Assembly (NCBI RefSeq): GCF_002119685.1
Contig: NZ_CP021108.1
Span: 1 to 64,000 of the forward strand
DNA length: 64,000 bases
Origin: Bordetella genomosp. 8
Lineage (GTDB): Bacteria; Pseudomonadota; Gammaproteobacteria; Burkholderiales; Burkholderiaceae_B
Reading direction: 5' to 3'
The notes under the pieces are model-generated. The model made no database searches, was not told the origin of the DNA, and worked only from the letters and a program-made list of their open reading frames with translations. Positions 21,202 to 30,130 of the stretch are shown piece by piece. Position 1 is the first letter of the stretch. Each line of letters begins with the position of its first letter. The position numbers and the translations under genes were made by a program.

Positions 21202-21963
21202 ATGAAATGGATACGCTATACGCAGGCGGGTCGCACCAGCTACGGCATCCTGGAGGGCGATCGCATTACCGCCGTGCGCGGCGATCCCTTTCGAGGACAC
21301 GAGACAACCGGCGAGACGCTCCGCCTGGACGACGTGCGGCTGGAAGTGCCGGTCGTGCCTCCCACCTTCTATTGCGTGGGCCTGAACTACGTCACCCACA
21401 TCGGCACCGAGGGCCTGAAGATACCCACGCAGCCGGACGTCGGGTATCGCGCCAACAACGCGTTGCAGGCGCATGGACAGGACGTGATGATGCCCGCCGA
21501 TGCCACCAAGGTTCATTACGAAGGCGAGCTGGTGGTGGTGATCGGCAGGAAAACGCGCAACGTCAGCGAGGCGGAAGCACGAGGCTGCGTGCTCGGCTAC
21601 ACCATCGGCAATGACGTGAGCGAACGGGTCTGGCAGGGTTCGGACCGCACATTCTGGCGTGCCAAGAACAGCGATACCTTCAAGCCCATGGGGCCCTGGA
21701 TAGAAACACAGGCCGATGTGGACACGATGGAAACCGTGGTGCGGCTGAACGGCGAGGAACGCACGCGGTTTCGCACCAACGACATGCTGTTCGGCATCGA
21801 CCGCTTCATCAGCACGATGAGCCGCTACCTGACCTTGCATCCCGGCGACATCCTGTGGATGGGAACCGACGGGCATTCACCGGATCTGCGCGACGGCGAC
21901 GTGGTCGATATCTCCATCACGGGACTGGGTACGTTGACGAATCGCTTCGTACGGGCAAAATAG
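21202..21963 (+). CDS. Fumarylacetoacetate hydrolase-family protein
   Basis: A 253-residue FAH-fold enzyme; the family hydrolyses or decarboxylates 2,4-dioxo and acylpyruvate compounds, often after ring cleavage. It has VGLNYVTHIG, metal ligands in HYEGELVVVIG, CVLGYTIGNDVSERVWQ and PMGPWIET, and it ends with GDVVDISITGLGTLTNRF. The ATG is 20 bases after the SnoaL-like gene. The position after a hydroxy-acid dehydrogenase suggests that it acts on the oxo acid formed. The exact reaction cannot be read from the sequence. Confidence 0.92.
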   Translation: MKWIRYTQAGRTSYGILEGDRITAVRGDPFRGHETTGETLRLDDVRLEVPVVPPTFYCVGLNYVTHIGTEGLKIPTQPDVGYRANNALQAHGQDVMMPADATKVHYEGELVVVIGRKTRNVSEAEARGCVLGYTIGNDVSERVWQGSDRTFWRAKNSDTFKPMGPWIETQADVDTMETVVRLNGEERTRFRTNDMLFGIDRFISTMSRYLTLHPGDILWMGTDGHSPDLRDGDVVDISITGLGTLTNRFVRAK

Positions 21964-21987
21964 AAAATTCCCTTTCCGGAGACCGCC

Positions 21988-22974
21988 ATGCGCGCAGCCC
22001 TCTATTCCAGGAACGGACCCGCGCGGGACGTCCTGCAGGTGACCGATCTTCCGACGCCGGAGCCCGCACCGGGCGAAGTCCGCGTCAAGCTCGCCGTCTC
22101 CGGCGTGAATCCCTCGGATGTGAAATCCCGTGCCGGCAGCCGTCCGGTGACGCAAGGCTTTGTGGTGCCGCACAGCGATGGCGCGGGCGTGATAGACCGC
22201 GTGGGCAGCGGCGTGGCGCAGGGTCGGGTGGGCGAACGCGTGTGGATATGGAACGGGCAGTGGCAACGTCCCATGGGCACGGCCGCCGGGTACATCGTCC
22301 TGCCGGCGGCCCAGGCGGTGCCCTTGCCCGGGGGCGTGAGCTTCGAGGCCGGCGCATGCATGGGCATCCCGGGGCTGACCGCGATGCGTGGCGTGATGCT
22401 GCTGGGCGACCTGGCGGGAAAGACCGTGCTGGTGACCGGCGGCGCGTCGGGCGTGGGCTACTACGCGGCGCAGATGGCGCGGCTGCGTGGCGCCCGGGTC
22501 ATCACCACGGTCGGGTCCGTGGAAAAGGCGGGCGTGCTGGAAAAGGCCGGTATCGCGGACAACATCCTGTACAAGCAGGAATCCGTGCCGGACCGTCTGC
22601 TGGAGATGACCGGCGGCCGGGGCGTGGACGCCATCGTCGATATGGATTTTTCCACCACCGCGGCCCTGGTGCCGGCGGGCGCGGTGGCGCCGCATGGCGT
22701 GATCGCGGTGTACGGATCGAATCAGCGCGGCGATATCCCCTTGAACTTCGGTGCGTGGCTGCCGCGCTCGCTGAGCCTGCATTTCTACCTGGTCTACGAC
22801 CTGCTGCCGGAACAGCGCCGGCAGACGGTGGATGCGCTGGATGCGCTACTGCGTGGGAACGAGCTATCGCACCTGGTGGCGCCTGCGTATCCGCTGGACG
22901 ACATCGCCGGCGCGCACGAAGCGGTGGAGTCCGGACGCATCGTTGGCAATGTGGTCGTGGCCCTGCCCGCGTAG
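21988..22974 (+). CDS. Zinc-independent alcohol dehydrogenase / NADPH:quinone oxidoreductase-like
   Basis: A 328-residue medium-chain reductase. It has the N-terminal GroES-like domain (GVNPSDVKSRAG, VPHSDGAGVIDRVG) and the cofactor motif VTGGASGVGYYAAQMARLRG (about 149-168). The usual catalytic-zinc Cys/His pattern is missing, which fits the quinone-reductase subgroup that reduces alkenals and quinones. The start has CCGGAGA upstream. It is the last gene of the operon and its stop lies eight bases from the stop of the convergent LuxR gene. Confidence 0.9.
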   Translation: MRAALYSRNGPARDVLQVTDLPTPEPAPGEVRVKLAVSGVNPSDVKSRAGSRPVTQGFVVPHSDGAGVIDRVGSGVAQGRVGERVWIWNGQWQRPMGTAAGYIVLPAAQAVPLPGGVSFEAGACMGIPGLTAMRGVMLLGDLAGKTVLVTGGASGVGYYAAQMARLRGARVITTVGSVEKAGVLEKAGIADNILYKQESVPDRLLEMTGGRGVDAIVDMDFSTTAALVPAGAVAPHGVIAVYGSNQRGDIPLNFGAWLPRSLSLHFYLVYDLLPEQRRQTVDALDALLRGNELSHLVAPAYPLDDIAGAHEAVESGRIVGNVVVALPA

Positions 22975-22981
22975 CACCGGT

Positions 22982-23545
22982 TCAATCGTCATCCGGCCAC
23001 ATCAGCTTGCCGGCCAGTCCGGAGAACGTCGTGGCGGAGAACTTGGCCATCAGGCGCGAGCGGTACATCTCGACCGTGCGTGGGCTCAGGTTGAGTTGCC
23101 GTGCGACCATCTTGCTGGTCTTGCCCTCGGCGATCAGCAGCGCGATTTCGCGTTCGCGGTCGCTGAGGTCCGGCGTCACGGGATGCCGCGTGCTCAAGTC
23201 CTCGAAGGTCCAGATGCACAGCGCCAGGGGATCGGCCGGCGTCAACGACCGGCCGATCAGACGGCACCAGAACAGGTCGCCGTCCAGGCGTTTCATGATG
23301 CGCTCGCAGGCATAGATGCCGTGGGCGTTCATCGCCGTCCTGGCGCCGTCCGTGGCGCGCACCGCGTCGCGCCGGGCCGGATACAGCGCATCGAAGCTGG
23401 TCTCGTTCAGTGTCCCGGGGGGGTATCGGAAGATGGCCTCCAACCGCGAGTTGGCCTGCTGGATGATGCGCCAGCGCGCCACGCACAAGCCGGCCGGAGC
23501 CTGCATGAAGGCCTGTCGATAATCGAGCTGCGGCTGCACATCCAT
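22982..23545 (-). CDS. PAS-LuxR transcriptional regulator
   Basis: A 187-residue regulator with an N-terminal PAS-like sensor (YRQAFMQAPAGLCVARW to the LCIWTFEDLS strand) and a C-terminal LuxR-type HTH (LSDREREIALLIAEGKTSKMVARQLNLSPRT-type, about 127-175). No receiver domain is present, so it senses a ligand or redox state itself. It is convergent with the quinone-reductase-like gene and lies downstream of the Bug/enolase cluster. The target is unknown. Confidence 0.88.
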   Translation of the reverse strand: MDVQPQLDYRQAFMQAPAGLCVARWRIIQQANSRLEAIFRYPPGTLNETSFDALYPARRDAVRATDGARTAMNAHGIYACERIMKRLDGDLFWCRLIGRSLTPADPLALCIWTFEDLSTRHPVTPDLSDREREIALLIAEGKTSKMVARQLNLSPRTVEMYRSRLMAKFSATTFSGLAGKLMWPDDD

Positions 23546-23596
23546 GCGGCCTCCCGGAATCGCGCCGGCGCGGCGCGTAAGCCGAAATCTACGCCA

Positions 23597-24574
23597 CTAG
23601 TCGCCGGTCGTGATATGCGCCTTCTGTATGATTTCTCGCGCCGTATCGATCTCCCGGTCCAGGAATTTGGCGTAGTCGTCCGCCGTTCCGCCGGCGGGTT
23701 CGAAGCCCAGGTCGACGATATGGCGGGCGGCGTCGGGCGTCTTCAGGCGGGCGTCGAAGCCGGCGGCGAGTTTGCGCGCCACCGCGTCGGGCACCCCCTT
23801 GGGCGCGATCACGCCATAGGAGATCACGCCGGCGACCTCGGGCACGCCCGCTTCCGCGAAAGTCGGGACATCGGGCAGCGAGGCCAGGCGGTGCGCGCCG
23901 GTCACCGCCAGGGCGCGCAGGCGGCCGGATTGGATGTGCGGCAGCACGGTGGAAGGCGCGGAAAAATTGACCTGGGTCTCGCCGGCCACCACCGCCATGA
24001 CCGAAGGCGCGCCGCCGCGGTAAGGCACGTGGACCAGGCCCGCGCCCGTCACCATGTTGAACTGTTCGCCCGCCAGGTGCAGCGCCGTGCCGTTGCCGGC
24101 GGAGCTGAAATTGAAGCGCCCGGGATGGGCCTTGGCCATCGCGACCAGCTCGGCGACGCTATGCGCCGGCACGTCCTTGTTCACCGACAGGACGATGGGG
24201 GACGTGGCCGCGAGGATCACCGCGCGAAAATCCTTGCGCGTGTCATAGGGCAGCTTGCTGCCCAGCAAGGTCGCGTTGATGGGAAATGCGCTGTCCACCA
24301 CCCCCAGGGTGTAGCCGTTGGGCTGCGCCGTCGCCACGACGTTGGTACCGGCGACCGATGCGCCGCCGGCGCGGTTTTCCACGATGATGCGATCGCCCAG
24401 GCCGCCGCCCGGCGTGCTGGCCAGCAGGCGGGCGATGACGTCGGAAGCGCCACCCGGCGCATAGGGGACGACGATGCGTATCGGCTGGGCCGGGAAATCG
24501 TCGGTGGCATGCGCGGGCGCGCCGGCGGCGGATAGCGCCAGCGCGGCGCCGAGCAGAGCGGTACGCGGATTCAT
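23597..24574 (-). CDS. Bug/TctC-family periplasmic solute-binding protein
   Basis: A 325-residue Bug protein with a signal peptide (MNPRTALLGAALALSAAGAP to AHA), QPIRIVVPYAPGGASDVIAR, IIVENRAGGAS, VPYRGGAPS and a typical C-terminal lobe. GGAGA lies before the ATG at 24574. It is the fourth gene reading from the divergent promoter at 27979-28172 and follows two sugar-acid-type enolases, so its ligand may be a hydroxy or sugar acid used by them. That is inference. Confidence 0.94.
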   Translation of the reverse strand: MNPRTALLGAALALSAAGAPAHATDDFPAQPIRIVVPYAPGGASDVIARLLASTPGGGLGDRIIVENRAGGASVAGTNVVATAQPNGYTLGVVDSAFPINATLLGSKLPYDTRKDFRAVILAATSPIVLSVNKDVPAHSVAELVAMAKAHPGRFNFSSAGNGTALHLAGEQFNMVTGAGLVHVPYRGGAPSVMAVVAGETQVNFSAPSTVLPHIQSGRLRALAVTGAHRLASLPDVPTFAEAGVPEVAGVISYGVIAPKGVPDAVARKLAAGFDARLKTPDAARHIVDLGFEPAGGTADDYAKFLDREIDTAREIIQKAHITTGD

Positions 24575-24599
24575 TGCGGGTCTCCAGGTGGGATGCGGG

Positions 24600-25697
24600 C
24601 TATTCCGTCGCCGCGTATTTGCGCAGGACTTCGGGGTCCGGTTCGAAGCCCAGGCCGGGCACGTCCGGCACCTGGACCATGCCGTCGCGCGGCAGCGTGA
24701 TGCCGCCGGACAATTCGACCGGCATGTCGCAATAGAAGCGTTCGAGTATCGGTGAGGTCGGCAAGGTGGCCAGCACATGCATCGTCGCCAGCAGGCCGGG
24801 ACCGAAGTACGCGCTGTGCGGCATCAGGCGGATGTCGCGCGCGGCGGCATCGCGCGCGATTTCCAGCATCGCGGTGATGCCGCCGGTCTTGATGGCGCTG
24901 GGCTGCGCGTAGGCGATGCCCGTACTGTCCAGCACGCGCCGGAACTCGACGGGATTGCCGACGTTTTCGCCCATCGCCAGCGGGATATCGATGCGGCGGG
25001 ACAGCGCCGCCATGGCGCTGAAGTCGTCGACCGGGAACAGGGGCTCTTCCAGCCACATGGGCGCGAAGGCGGCGACCTCGCGCGCGAACCGTTCGGCCGT
25101 GGGCAGGTCGAACGGGCAGTTCAGGTCCACCATGAGGCCGACGTCCGCGCCGATCGCGGCGCGCGATTCGCGTACGGACGGGACGTCGCGTTCGTGCAGC
25201 TTCACGTACCGGTAGCCTTGGTCCACCGCACGGGCGGCGTGGCGCGCGGCCAGATTGGGGTCGCGGTAAGGCAACAGGCTGGCGTAGACGGGCATCCGCG
25301 CGTGGCGCAGGGGGCCGATCAGCCCATGCACCGGGCGTCGGGCGGCCTTGCCGGCGATGTCCCAGAGCGCGATGTCGATGGCGGATATCGCATATTGCAG
25401 CGGGCCGGCGCGGCCGAAGTGGTAAAGGGTGCGATCGAGCTTGTCGATGACGTCCTCGCGCCGCAGCGCGTCCTCTCCCACGCATAGCGGGGCGACCAGC
25501 CGATCGATCAGCAGGCGGGTGACGGGCCAGATGCGTACGCCGAACGCGTCGCCCCAGCCGACGATGCCGTCGTCGGTGGTGACCTTGACCAGCAGGCTTT
25601 CCATGCGGGTGCGCGGTTTGCCTCCCAGCGGCAGGGGCGCGGCGCCGCTGTCGTAAGGAATGGCGATCGGCAGCGTTTCTATGGATGCGATTTTCAT
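24600..25697 (-). CDS. Enolase-superfamily enzyme (mandelate racemase/muconate lactonizing type)
   Basis: A 365-residue enolase-superfamily protein, which abstracts a proton next to a carboxylate. Metal ligands are seen in LMVDLNCP (Asp), WLEEPL (Glu) and MGENVG (Glu). On the second strand the acid-base pair is KLH (YVKLHERD) rather than KxK, and a His stands in MPHSAYFGPG. This pattern occurs in acid-sugar dehydratases more than in muconate cycloisomerases. It lies ten bases from the next enolase gene, so the pair is one unit. The substrate is unknown. Confidence 0.9.
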   Translation of the reverse strand: MKIASIETLPIAIPYDSGAAPLPLGGKPRTRMESLLVKVTTDDGIVGWGDAFGVRIWPVTRLLIDRLVAPLCVGEDALRREDVIDKLDRTLYHFGRAGPLQYAISAIDIALWDIAGKAARRPVHGLIGPLRHARMPVYASLLPYRDPNLAARHAARAVDQGYRYVKLHERDVPSVRESRAAIGADVGLMVDLNCPFDLPTAERFAREVAAFAPMWLEEPLFPVDDFSAMAALSRRIDIPLAMGENVGNPVEFRRVLDSTGIAYAQPSAIKTGGITAMLEIARDAAARDIRLMPHSAYFGPGLLATMHVLATLPTSPILERFYCDMPVELSGGITLPRDGMVQVPDVPGLGFEPDPEVLRKYAATE

Positions 25698-25707
25698 GGC
25701 TACGCCT

Positions 25708-26910
25708 TCAGGACGTGACGACCGCATGGTGTCCGTCGTAGTTTTCCAATGCGTCGGGATTGGCGTCGATGCCGATGCCCGGCGTGTCGTCGAGCGCGAT
25801 GCGGCCTTGCGCCGGCGCGGGAAAGCCGGGTGCGCCCAGGGTGCGCAAGGGATTCGGATTGGCGTCCAATTCCAGCACGCCGTCGCCACCGGCGGCGCAC
25901 AGTACGTGGGCGGCCAGCGCCGCGCCGATATGCGTGCCGAACGCATGCGGGCAGTAGCGCTTGCCGCGCGCCAGCGTCTCGCGCGCCAGGGGCAACACCT
26001 GGCTGACGCCGCCCCATTTGCCCAGGTCGGGCTGGACTACGTCCAGCCATTCGAAGGCGGCGCGGAAGGCATCCACGCCCAGCAGGTTCTCGCCGCCTGC
26101 CAGAGGGTGCCCGGCGGCGTGCAGGGTGTGCCATTCATGCGCCGGCCGCTCGGGGCCGATGGGTTCTTCCACCCATTGCAGCGGCAAGTCGCGGATGCGC
26201 TCCAGCGCGCGGCTGGCGCTGTCGACGTTCCATCCGCAGTTCGCGTCGATCATGGCGCTTTCATCGGCGCACAGGCCCTGCACCGTCCGCCGCAGGTCGT
26301 CCAACGCGCCATCATCCTGGAAGCCCGCCTTGAACTTGAAAGCGCGAAAGCCGCGCTCGCGCAGATCGTCCAGCGCCTGCCGCGACAATGACGGCGACAC
26401 GCCGCTGGCGTACACCGGCAGCGGGCGCGGCTGTCCGCCCAGCAGCCGATACAGCGGCACGCCGCGCATGCGCGCCGCCAGGTCCCACAGCGCGCAGTCC
26501 AGGCCCGCCAGCACATGCGCGATGGGTCCGGGCTCGCCGGCAAGCCGCAGCATGGGAATCATCGCGGCCTGGAGCTCGTCCTGCAGCGCGGGGATGTCGG
26601 CGATCTTCCTGCCGACGACGCGGGGCGCCACCAGCTTTTCCAGGATGGTGGCGCGGTGGTAGGCGCCGAAGGGCGGATGGCCGCTCCAGATCTCGCCCCA
26701 GCCATGGTGGCCGGATGCGTCCCGCACCCTGAGCAGCGCCGAGGTGCGCTGCGTCGACGTGCCGAAAGAGGATTTCACCGCGGGTGGCGCGTTGTCCTGG
26801 AAGACGTAGACGTCGATACGGTCGACCTGGAGAAAGTCGCCTTCCGGCAGAGCGGCGAGGGCGGCCGGAGCGGCCGCGGACATGGCGTGGGAACGGGAGT
26901 CGGAAGACAT
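25708..26910 (-). CDS. Enolase-superfamily enzyme, second paralogue
   Basis: A 400-residue mandelate-racemase/muconate-lactonizing-type protein. Proton-transfer lysines are in FRAFKFKAGF (KxK), metal ligands in MIDANCGW, WVEEPI and GGENLLG, and the opposite-face residue is the His in CPHAFGTHIGAAL. The KxK and His arrangement fits racemases and acid-sugar dehydratases and differs from its KxH neighbour, so the two may act in turn or on different epimers. The start at 26910 (MSSDSRSHAM) is chosen over 26973, which reads through short repeats. The true start may be the ATG at 26883. Confidence 0.88.
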   Translation of the reverse strand: MSSDSRSHAMSAAAPAALAALPEGDFLQVDRIDVYVFQDNAPPAVKSSFGTSTQRTSALLRVRDASGHHGWGEIWSGHPPFGAYHRATILEKLVAPRVVGRKIADIPALQDELQAAMIPMLRLAGEPGPIAHVLAGLDCALWDLAARMRGVPLYRLLGGQPRPLPVYASGVSPSLSRQALDDLRERGFRAFKFKAGFQDDGALDDLRRTVQGLCADESAMIDANCGWNVDSASRALERIRDLPLQWVEEPIGPERPAHEWHTLHAAGHPLAGGENLLGVDAFRAAFEWLDVVQPDLGKWGGVSQVLPLARETLARGKRYCPHAFGTHIGAALAAHVLCAAGGDGVLELDANPNPLRTLGAPGFPAPAQGRIALDDTPGIGIDANPDALENYDGHHAVVTS

Positions 26911-26911
26911 C

Positions 26912-26966
26912 TGTGATCCTGCGGTGCTATGTGATCCTGCGGTGCTAAGTGATGCTGTGCTGTGCG
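26912..26966. repeat. Tandem 18-bp repeat before the enolase gene
   Basis: TGTGATCCTGCGGTGCTA occurs twice in a row, followed by degenerate TGATGCTGTGCTG and CCATGTGG units. It falls in the gap between the Bug gene and the enolase gene, at the site where the enolase start must lie. It makes the upstream open frame look longer than it is. Confidence 0.7.
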
Positions 26967-27006
26967 ATGCCATGTGGTCCCATGTGGCGCCATGGCCGGC
27001 GCGGGC

Positions 27007-27978
27007 TCAGCGATTGGTCAGGCCCGGGGAGCGCGCCACCACATCGGCCCATAGTCGCGATTGCGCCTGCCATTCCTTCTGGAAGTCGGCACTGGAACCG
27101 CCGCCCGGTTGCAGGCCGCCGCCACGCAGCGCGGCCTGGATGTCGGGCATGGCCAGCGCGCGGTTCATCGCGGCATTCAGCCGGTCGACGCGATCGGCCG
27201 GCACGCCGACGCGGGTGAACATGCCGGCCCAGGACGATATTTCCATGCCGGGCACGCCGGCCTGCGCCATGGTCGGCACGTCGGGAAAGGCCGCCGAGCG
27301 CGCGCGCCCCGTGGTGGCCAGGCGCTTGACGCGCCCGGAACTGACGAAGGGTTCGGTGACCGCCTGGGTTTCGATCAGCATGTCGGCGTTGCCGGACGCC
27401 ACGCCCAGCGCCGCCGCCGGGCTGCCGTTGAAGGGCACCTGGTAGATGTCCGCGCCGGTCTGCTGCTTCAGGACTTCGGTGGCCAGCTGCGCGGCGCTGC
27501 CCGGGCCGCTGTTGGCCGCGACCAGCGCACCGGGTTTCTGGCGTGCGCGGGCGATCAGGGCCGCCATGGAATCGATGCCGCTATCGCTGCGCACGACCAG
27601 GAAGAAGTCCGTCGAGTACATCTTGCCGACGGCCTTCAGGTCCTTGAGGACGTCGACGGCCTGGCGCGGATAGACATGGGGATTGATGGCCATGGTGCTG
27701 CCGGCCGCCACCAGCACGGTGTAGCCGTCGGCGGGATTCTTCAACACTTCCTGTGCCGCGATCTGGCCGTTGGCGCCCGGCCTGTTCTCGATCACGACGG
27801 GCTGGCCCAGGGCCTGGGCCATCGACTGGGCGATCGCGCGGGCGCCGGTGTCCGGGGTGGAACCGGCGGGCGAGGCGATCACGAGCGTGATCGGACGTGT
27901 GGGGAAGTCCTGTCCCGCGGCGTGGACGCTGGCCACGCACGCCGGCAGACAGGCCAGGACCAAAAGCAGTCGGCGCAT
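27007..27978 (-). CDS. Bug/TctC-family periplasmic solute-binding protein
   Basis: A 323-residue Bug protein with a signal peptide (MRRLLLVLACLPACVASVHA), then FPTRPITLVIASPAGSTPDT, VVIENRPGANGQ and VPFNGSPAA. The usual PYAPGG ligand loop is changed to ASPAGS, so the ligand may differ. CAGGAGACAACC precedes the ATG. It is the first gene of the leftward Bug-enolase-enolase-Bug unit, divergent from a LysR gene that likely regulates it. Confidence 0.94.
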   Translation of the reverse strand: MRRLLLVLACLPACVASVHAAGQDFPTRPITLVIASPAGSTPDTGARAIAQSMAQALGQPVVIENRPGANGQIAAQEVLKNPADGYTVLVAAGSTMAINPHVYPRQAVDVLKDLKAVGKMYSTDFFLVVRSDSGIDSMAALIARARQKPGALVAANSGPGSAAQLATEVLKQQTGADIYQVPFNGSPAAALGVASGNADMLIETQAVTEPFVSSGRVKRLATTGRARSAAFPDVPTMAQAGVPGMEISSWAGMFTRVGVPADRVDRLNAAMNRALAMPDIQAALRGGGLQPGGGSSADFQKEWQAQSRLWADVVARSPGLTNR

Positions 27979-28078
27979 GGTTGTCTCCTGTGCCGGGACG
28001 TCGCGTGCCTGGGATAAGCGCGTCGCGTTCCGGTCGACTATCGATCGATCGTAGGCCGACCGGGCATGGATGGTCTAA

Positions 28079-28086
28079 TACCAAAA
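28079..28086. promoter_or_regulatory. TACCAAAA site between divergent Bug and LysR genes
   Basis: TACCAAAA, within AATACCAAAATGATCC, sits about 100 bases before each of the two divergent genes. The same core, also as TTTTGGTAC, occurs before the Mo-hydroxylase and further Bug units. A shared regulator is possible; see the findings. Confidence 0.4.
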
Positions 28087-28172
28087 TGATCCTGCGCGAT
28101 ACGTGCGGCGTTTCACCCCACCGGCACGCGGGACGGCATGCATTGCAATCTTGGAAGGATGATCGGAACGCC

Positions 28173-29093
28173 ATGTCGACGCGCGCATCCAGCCTGGACC
28201 TGAGGATGGTCCGGCAATTCCTGGCGGTGGCCGAGACGCTGAGCTTTCGCAAGGCGGCGGAACAGATGCATATGGCGCAGCCGCCGTTGAGCCAGGCCAT
28301 CATGCGCCTGGAATCCCTGGTCCAGGCCAGGTTGTTCGAGCGGTCGCCGCGCGGCGTGCGGCTGACGCCCGCCGGCGAGGTCTTCAAGCTGGAGGCCGCA
28401 CGGTTGCTGAACCAGGCCGACCGCGCGCTGGATCGGACGCGGCGCGCGGGACGCGGCGAACTGGGTACGGTGCACGTGGGCTTCATCGGGCCGGCGATGA
28501 TCGCGCTGCTGCCCAAGGTGATCCGCGCCTTCCGCGAACGCTACGCGGGGGTCGAGCTGGCGCTGCACGAAGGAAGCTCGATGCAGGTCGCCGGGATGAT
28601 CCATTCGGATACCGTCGACATCGGATTCCTGGTGACGCCGGCGGAGCTGGAGCCGGACGTGATGACCGAGGTCATCGCCGTGGATACGTTGATGGCGATG
28701 CTGCCGGCCGGCCATCGCCTGGGCGGCGCGGCGAGCGTCAGGCTGGAGGACCTGGCGGACGATGCCTTCGTGATGTTCTCCGCGCAGGGCGTGCCGACCC
28801 TGTCCTCGCGCATTGCCGTCCTGTGCCGGCAGTCGGGCTTCGAGCCGCGCATCGTGCAGGAGGCCGTGCAGATATCGACGGTGCTGGGCCTGGTGGCGGG
28901 AGGCCTGGGCGTGGCTATCCTGCCCGGGTCGATAGGAGGCCTGGCCGCCACTGGCGCGGTGGTCTGCAAACCGCTGGCCGCGGATGCGGAGTCGCTGCGC
29001 GTGCAGATATGCGCCGCCTACCGCGCCGAACGGCTGAGCGAAGCCGCGCGGACGTTCCTGGTGACGGCGCGGTCCTGCGCGGGCAGCGCCTGA
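28173..29093 (+). CDS. LysR-family transcriptional regulator
   Basis: A 306-residue LTTR with HTH FRKAAEQMHMAQPPLSQAIMRLE and an effector domain of the type that often binds aromatic or organic acids (VHVGFIGPAMIALLPKVI). The ATG at 28173 gives the normal distance to the HTH. It is divergent from the Bug-enolase unit across about 195 bases, the classic layout for its target. Because the TACCAAAA core here also occurs at four other promoters, it could be a wider regulator. Its stop is six bases from the end of the convergent oxidoreductase gene. Confidence 0.93.
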   Translation: MSTRASSLDLRMVRQFLAVAETLSFRKAAEQMHMAQPPLSQAIMRLESLVQARLFERSPRGVRLTPAGEVFKLEAARLLNQADRALDRTRRAGRGELGTVHVGFIGPAMIALLPKVIRAFRERYAGVELALHEGSSMQVAGMIHSDTVDIGFLVTPAELEPDVMTEVIAVDTLMAMLPAGHRLGGAASVRLEDLADDAFVMFSAQGVPTLSSRIAVLCRQSGFEPRIVQEAVQISTVLGLVAGGLGVAILPGSIGGLAATGAVVCKPLAADAESLRVQICAAYRAERLSEAARTFLVTARSCAGSA

Positions 29094-29098
29094 GCGGA

Positions 29099-30100
29099 TC
29101 AGCGCGCCGCGGTTGCCGGCACCAGCACCAGCCGGCCCTGCGCCGTGCGTGATTCCAGCTGGCGCAGCGCGTCCTGCACCTGCGACAGCGGCATCACCGT
29201 CGCGCGTGGCGTGGCCAGTTGGCCCGCTTCGTACAGGCGGAAGATCTCCTGGATGCAGTGGCGCATCTCGTCGGGCGCCTTCTTGCGGTAGTCGCTGACC
29301 TGCACGCCGCTGACTTCCATGTTCTTCAGCATGACGTAGTTGATCTTCAGCGTCGGGATGCGGCCCGCGGCGAAGCCGATGACCACATAGCGGCCGCGCC
29401 ATGCCACCGCGCGGATGGCGGCGTCGAAGATGTCGCCGCCCAGCGGGTCCAGTACGATGTCCGCGCCCGCGCCGCCGGTCGCGGCGTGGACCTGGGCGCG
29501 CAGGCCGTCGCGCAGGTCGGCAACCGAAAGGTCGATCACGGCGTCGGCGCCCGCGCGCAGCACGGTGTCGGCCTTGGCGGGGCTGCTGACGGCGGCCAGC
29601 ACGCGCACTCCGTACGCCTTGGCCAACTGGACCGCGGCCATGCCGACGGCGCCGGTGGCGCCCAGTATCAGCGCGGTGTCGCCCCGCTTGGCGCGGCCGC
29701 GTTCGCACAGGGCAAACCACGCGGTGTCGAAACCCAGCGACATCGCCGCGGCGTCGATGAAGGACAAGCCATCCGGCAGGCGGAAGCAGCTGGTCGCCGC
29801 GACGGCGATTTTTTCCGCATAGCCACCATGTTCGGCCAGCGTCAGGACACGATCGCCGGGCCGCAGTCCCGTCACGCCGGCGCCGATGGCGCTGACGATG
29901 CCGGTGGGCAGCTTGCCCGGCGAAAACGGCCTGGGCGGCAGGAACTGGTATTTTCCGGCGACGACCAGCGTATCGACGAAGTTCGCCGCGATGGCCTGGA
30001 TATCGACAACGACCTGGCCGGCCTGTGGAACGGGATCGGCGACGGTTTCCATGCGCAATTGATCGATCGCGCCGAATTCCCTGAGGATAGCTGCCTGCAT
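29099..30100 (-). CDS. Zinc-independent NADPH:quinone oxidoreductase
   Basis: A 333-residue medium-chain reductase of the quinone-oxidoreductase subgroup. It has IAANFVDTLVVAGKYQ, TGIVSAIGAGV and GDRVLTLAEHGGYAEK, then the cofactor stretch LILGATGAVGMAAVQLAKAYG (about 146-166). No zinc-ligand pattern is present. AAAGGA lies before the ATG. It follows the thioesterase and acyl-CoA ligase on the same strand, so an enoyl reductase or redox step in the same pathway is possible. The substrate is unknown. Confidence 0.92.
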   Translation of the reverse strand: MQAAILREFGAIDQLRMETVADPVPQAGQVVVDIQAIAANFVDTLVVAGKYQFLPPRPFSPGKLPTGIVSAIGAGVTGLRPGDRVLTLAEHGGYAEKIAVAATSCFRLPDGLSFIDAAAMSLGFDTAWFALCERGRAKRGDTALILGATGAVGMAAVQLAKAYGVRVLAAVSSPAKADTVLRAGADAVIDLSVADLRDGLRAQVHAATGGAGADIVLDPLGGDIFDAAIRAVAWRGRYVVIGFAAGRIPTLKINYVMLKNMEVSGVQVSDYRKKAPDEMRHCIQEIFRLYEAGQLATPRATVMPLSQVQDALRQLESRTAQGRLVLVPATAAR

Positions 30101-30130
30101 GGTGCGGGTCCTTTAAGATGCGGCGCGCAT

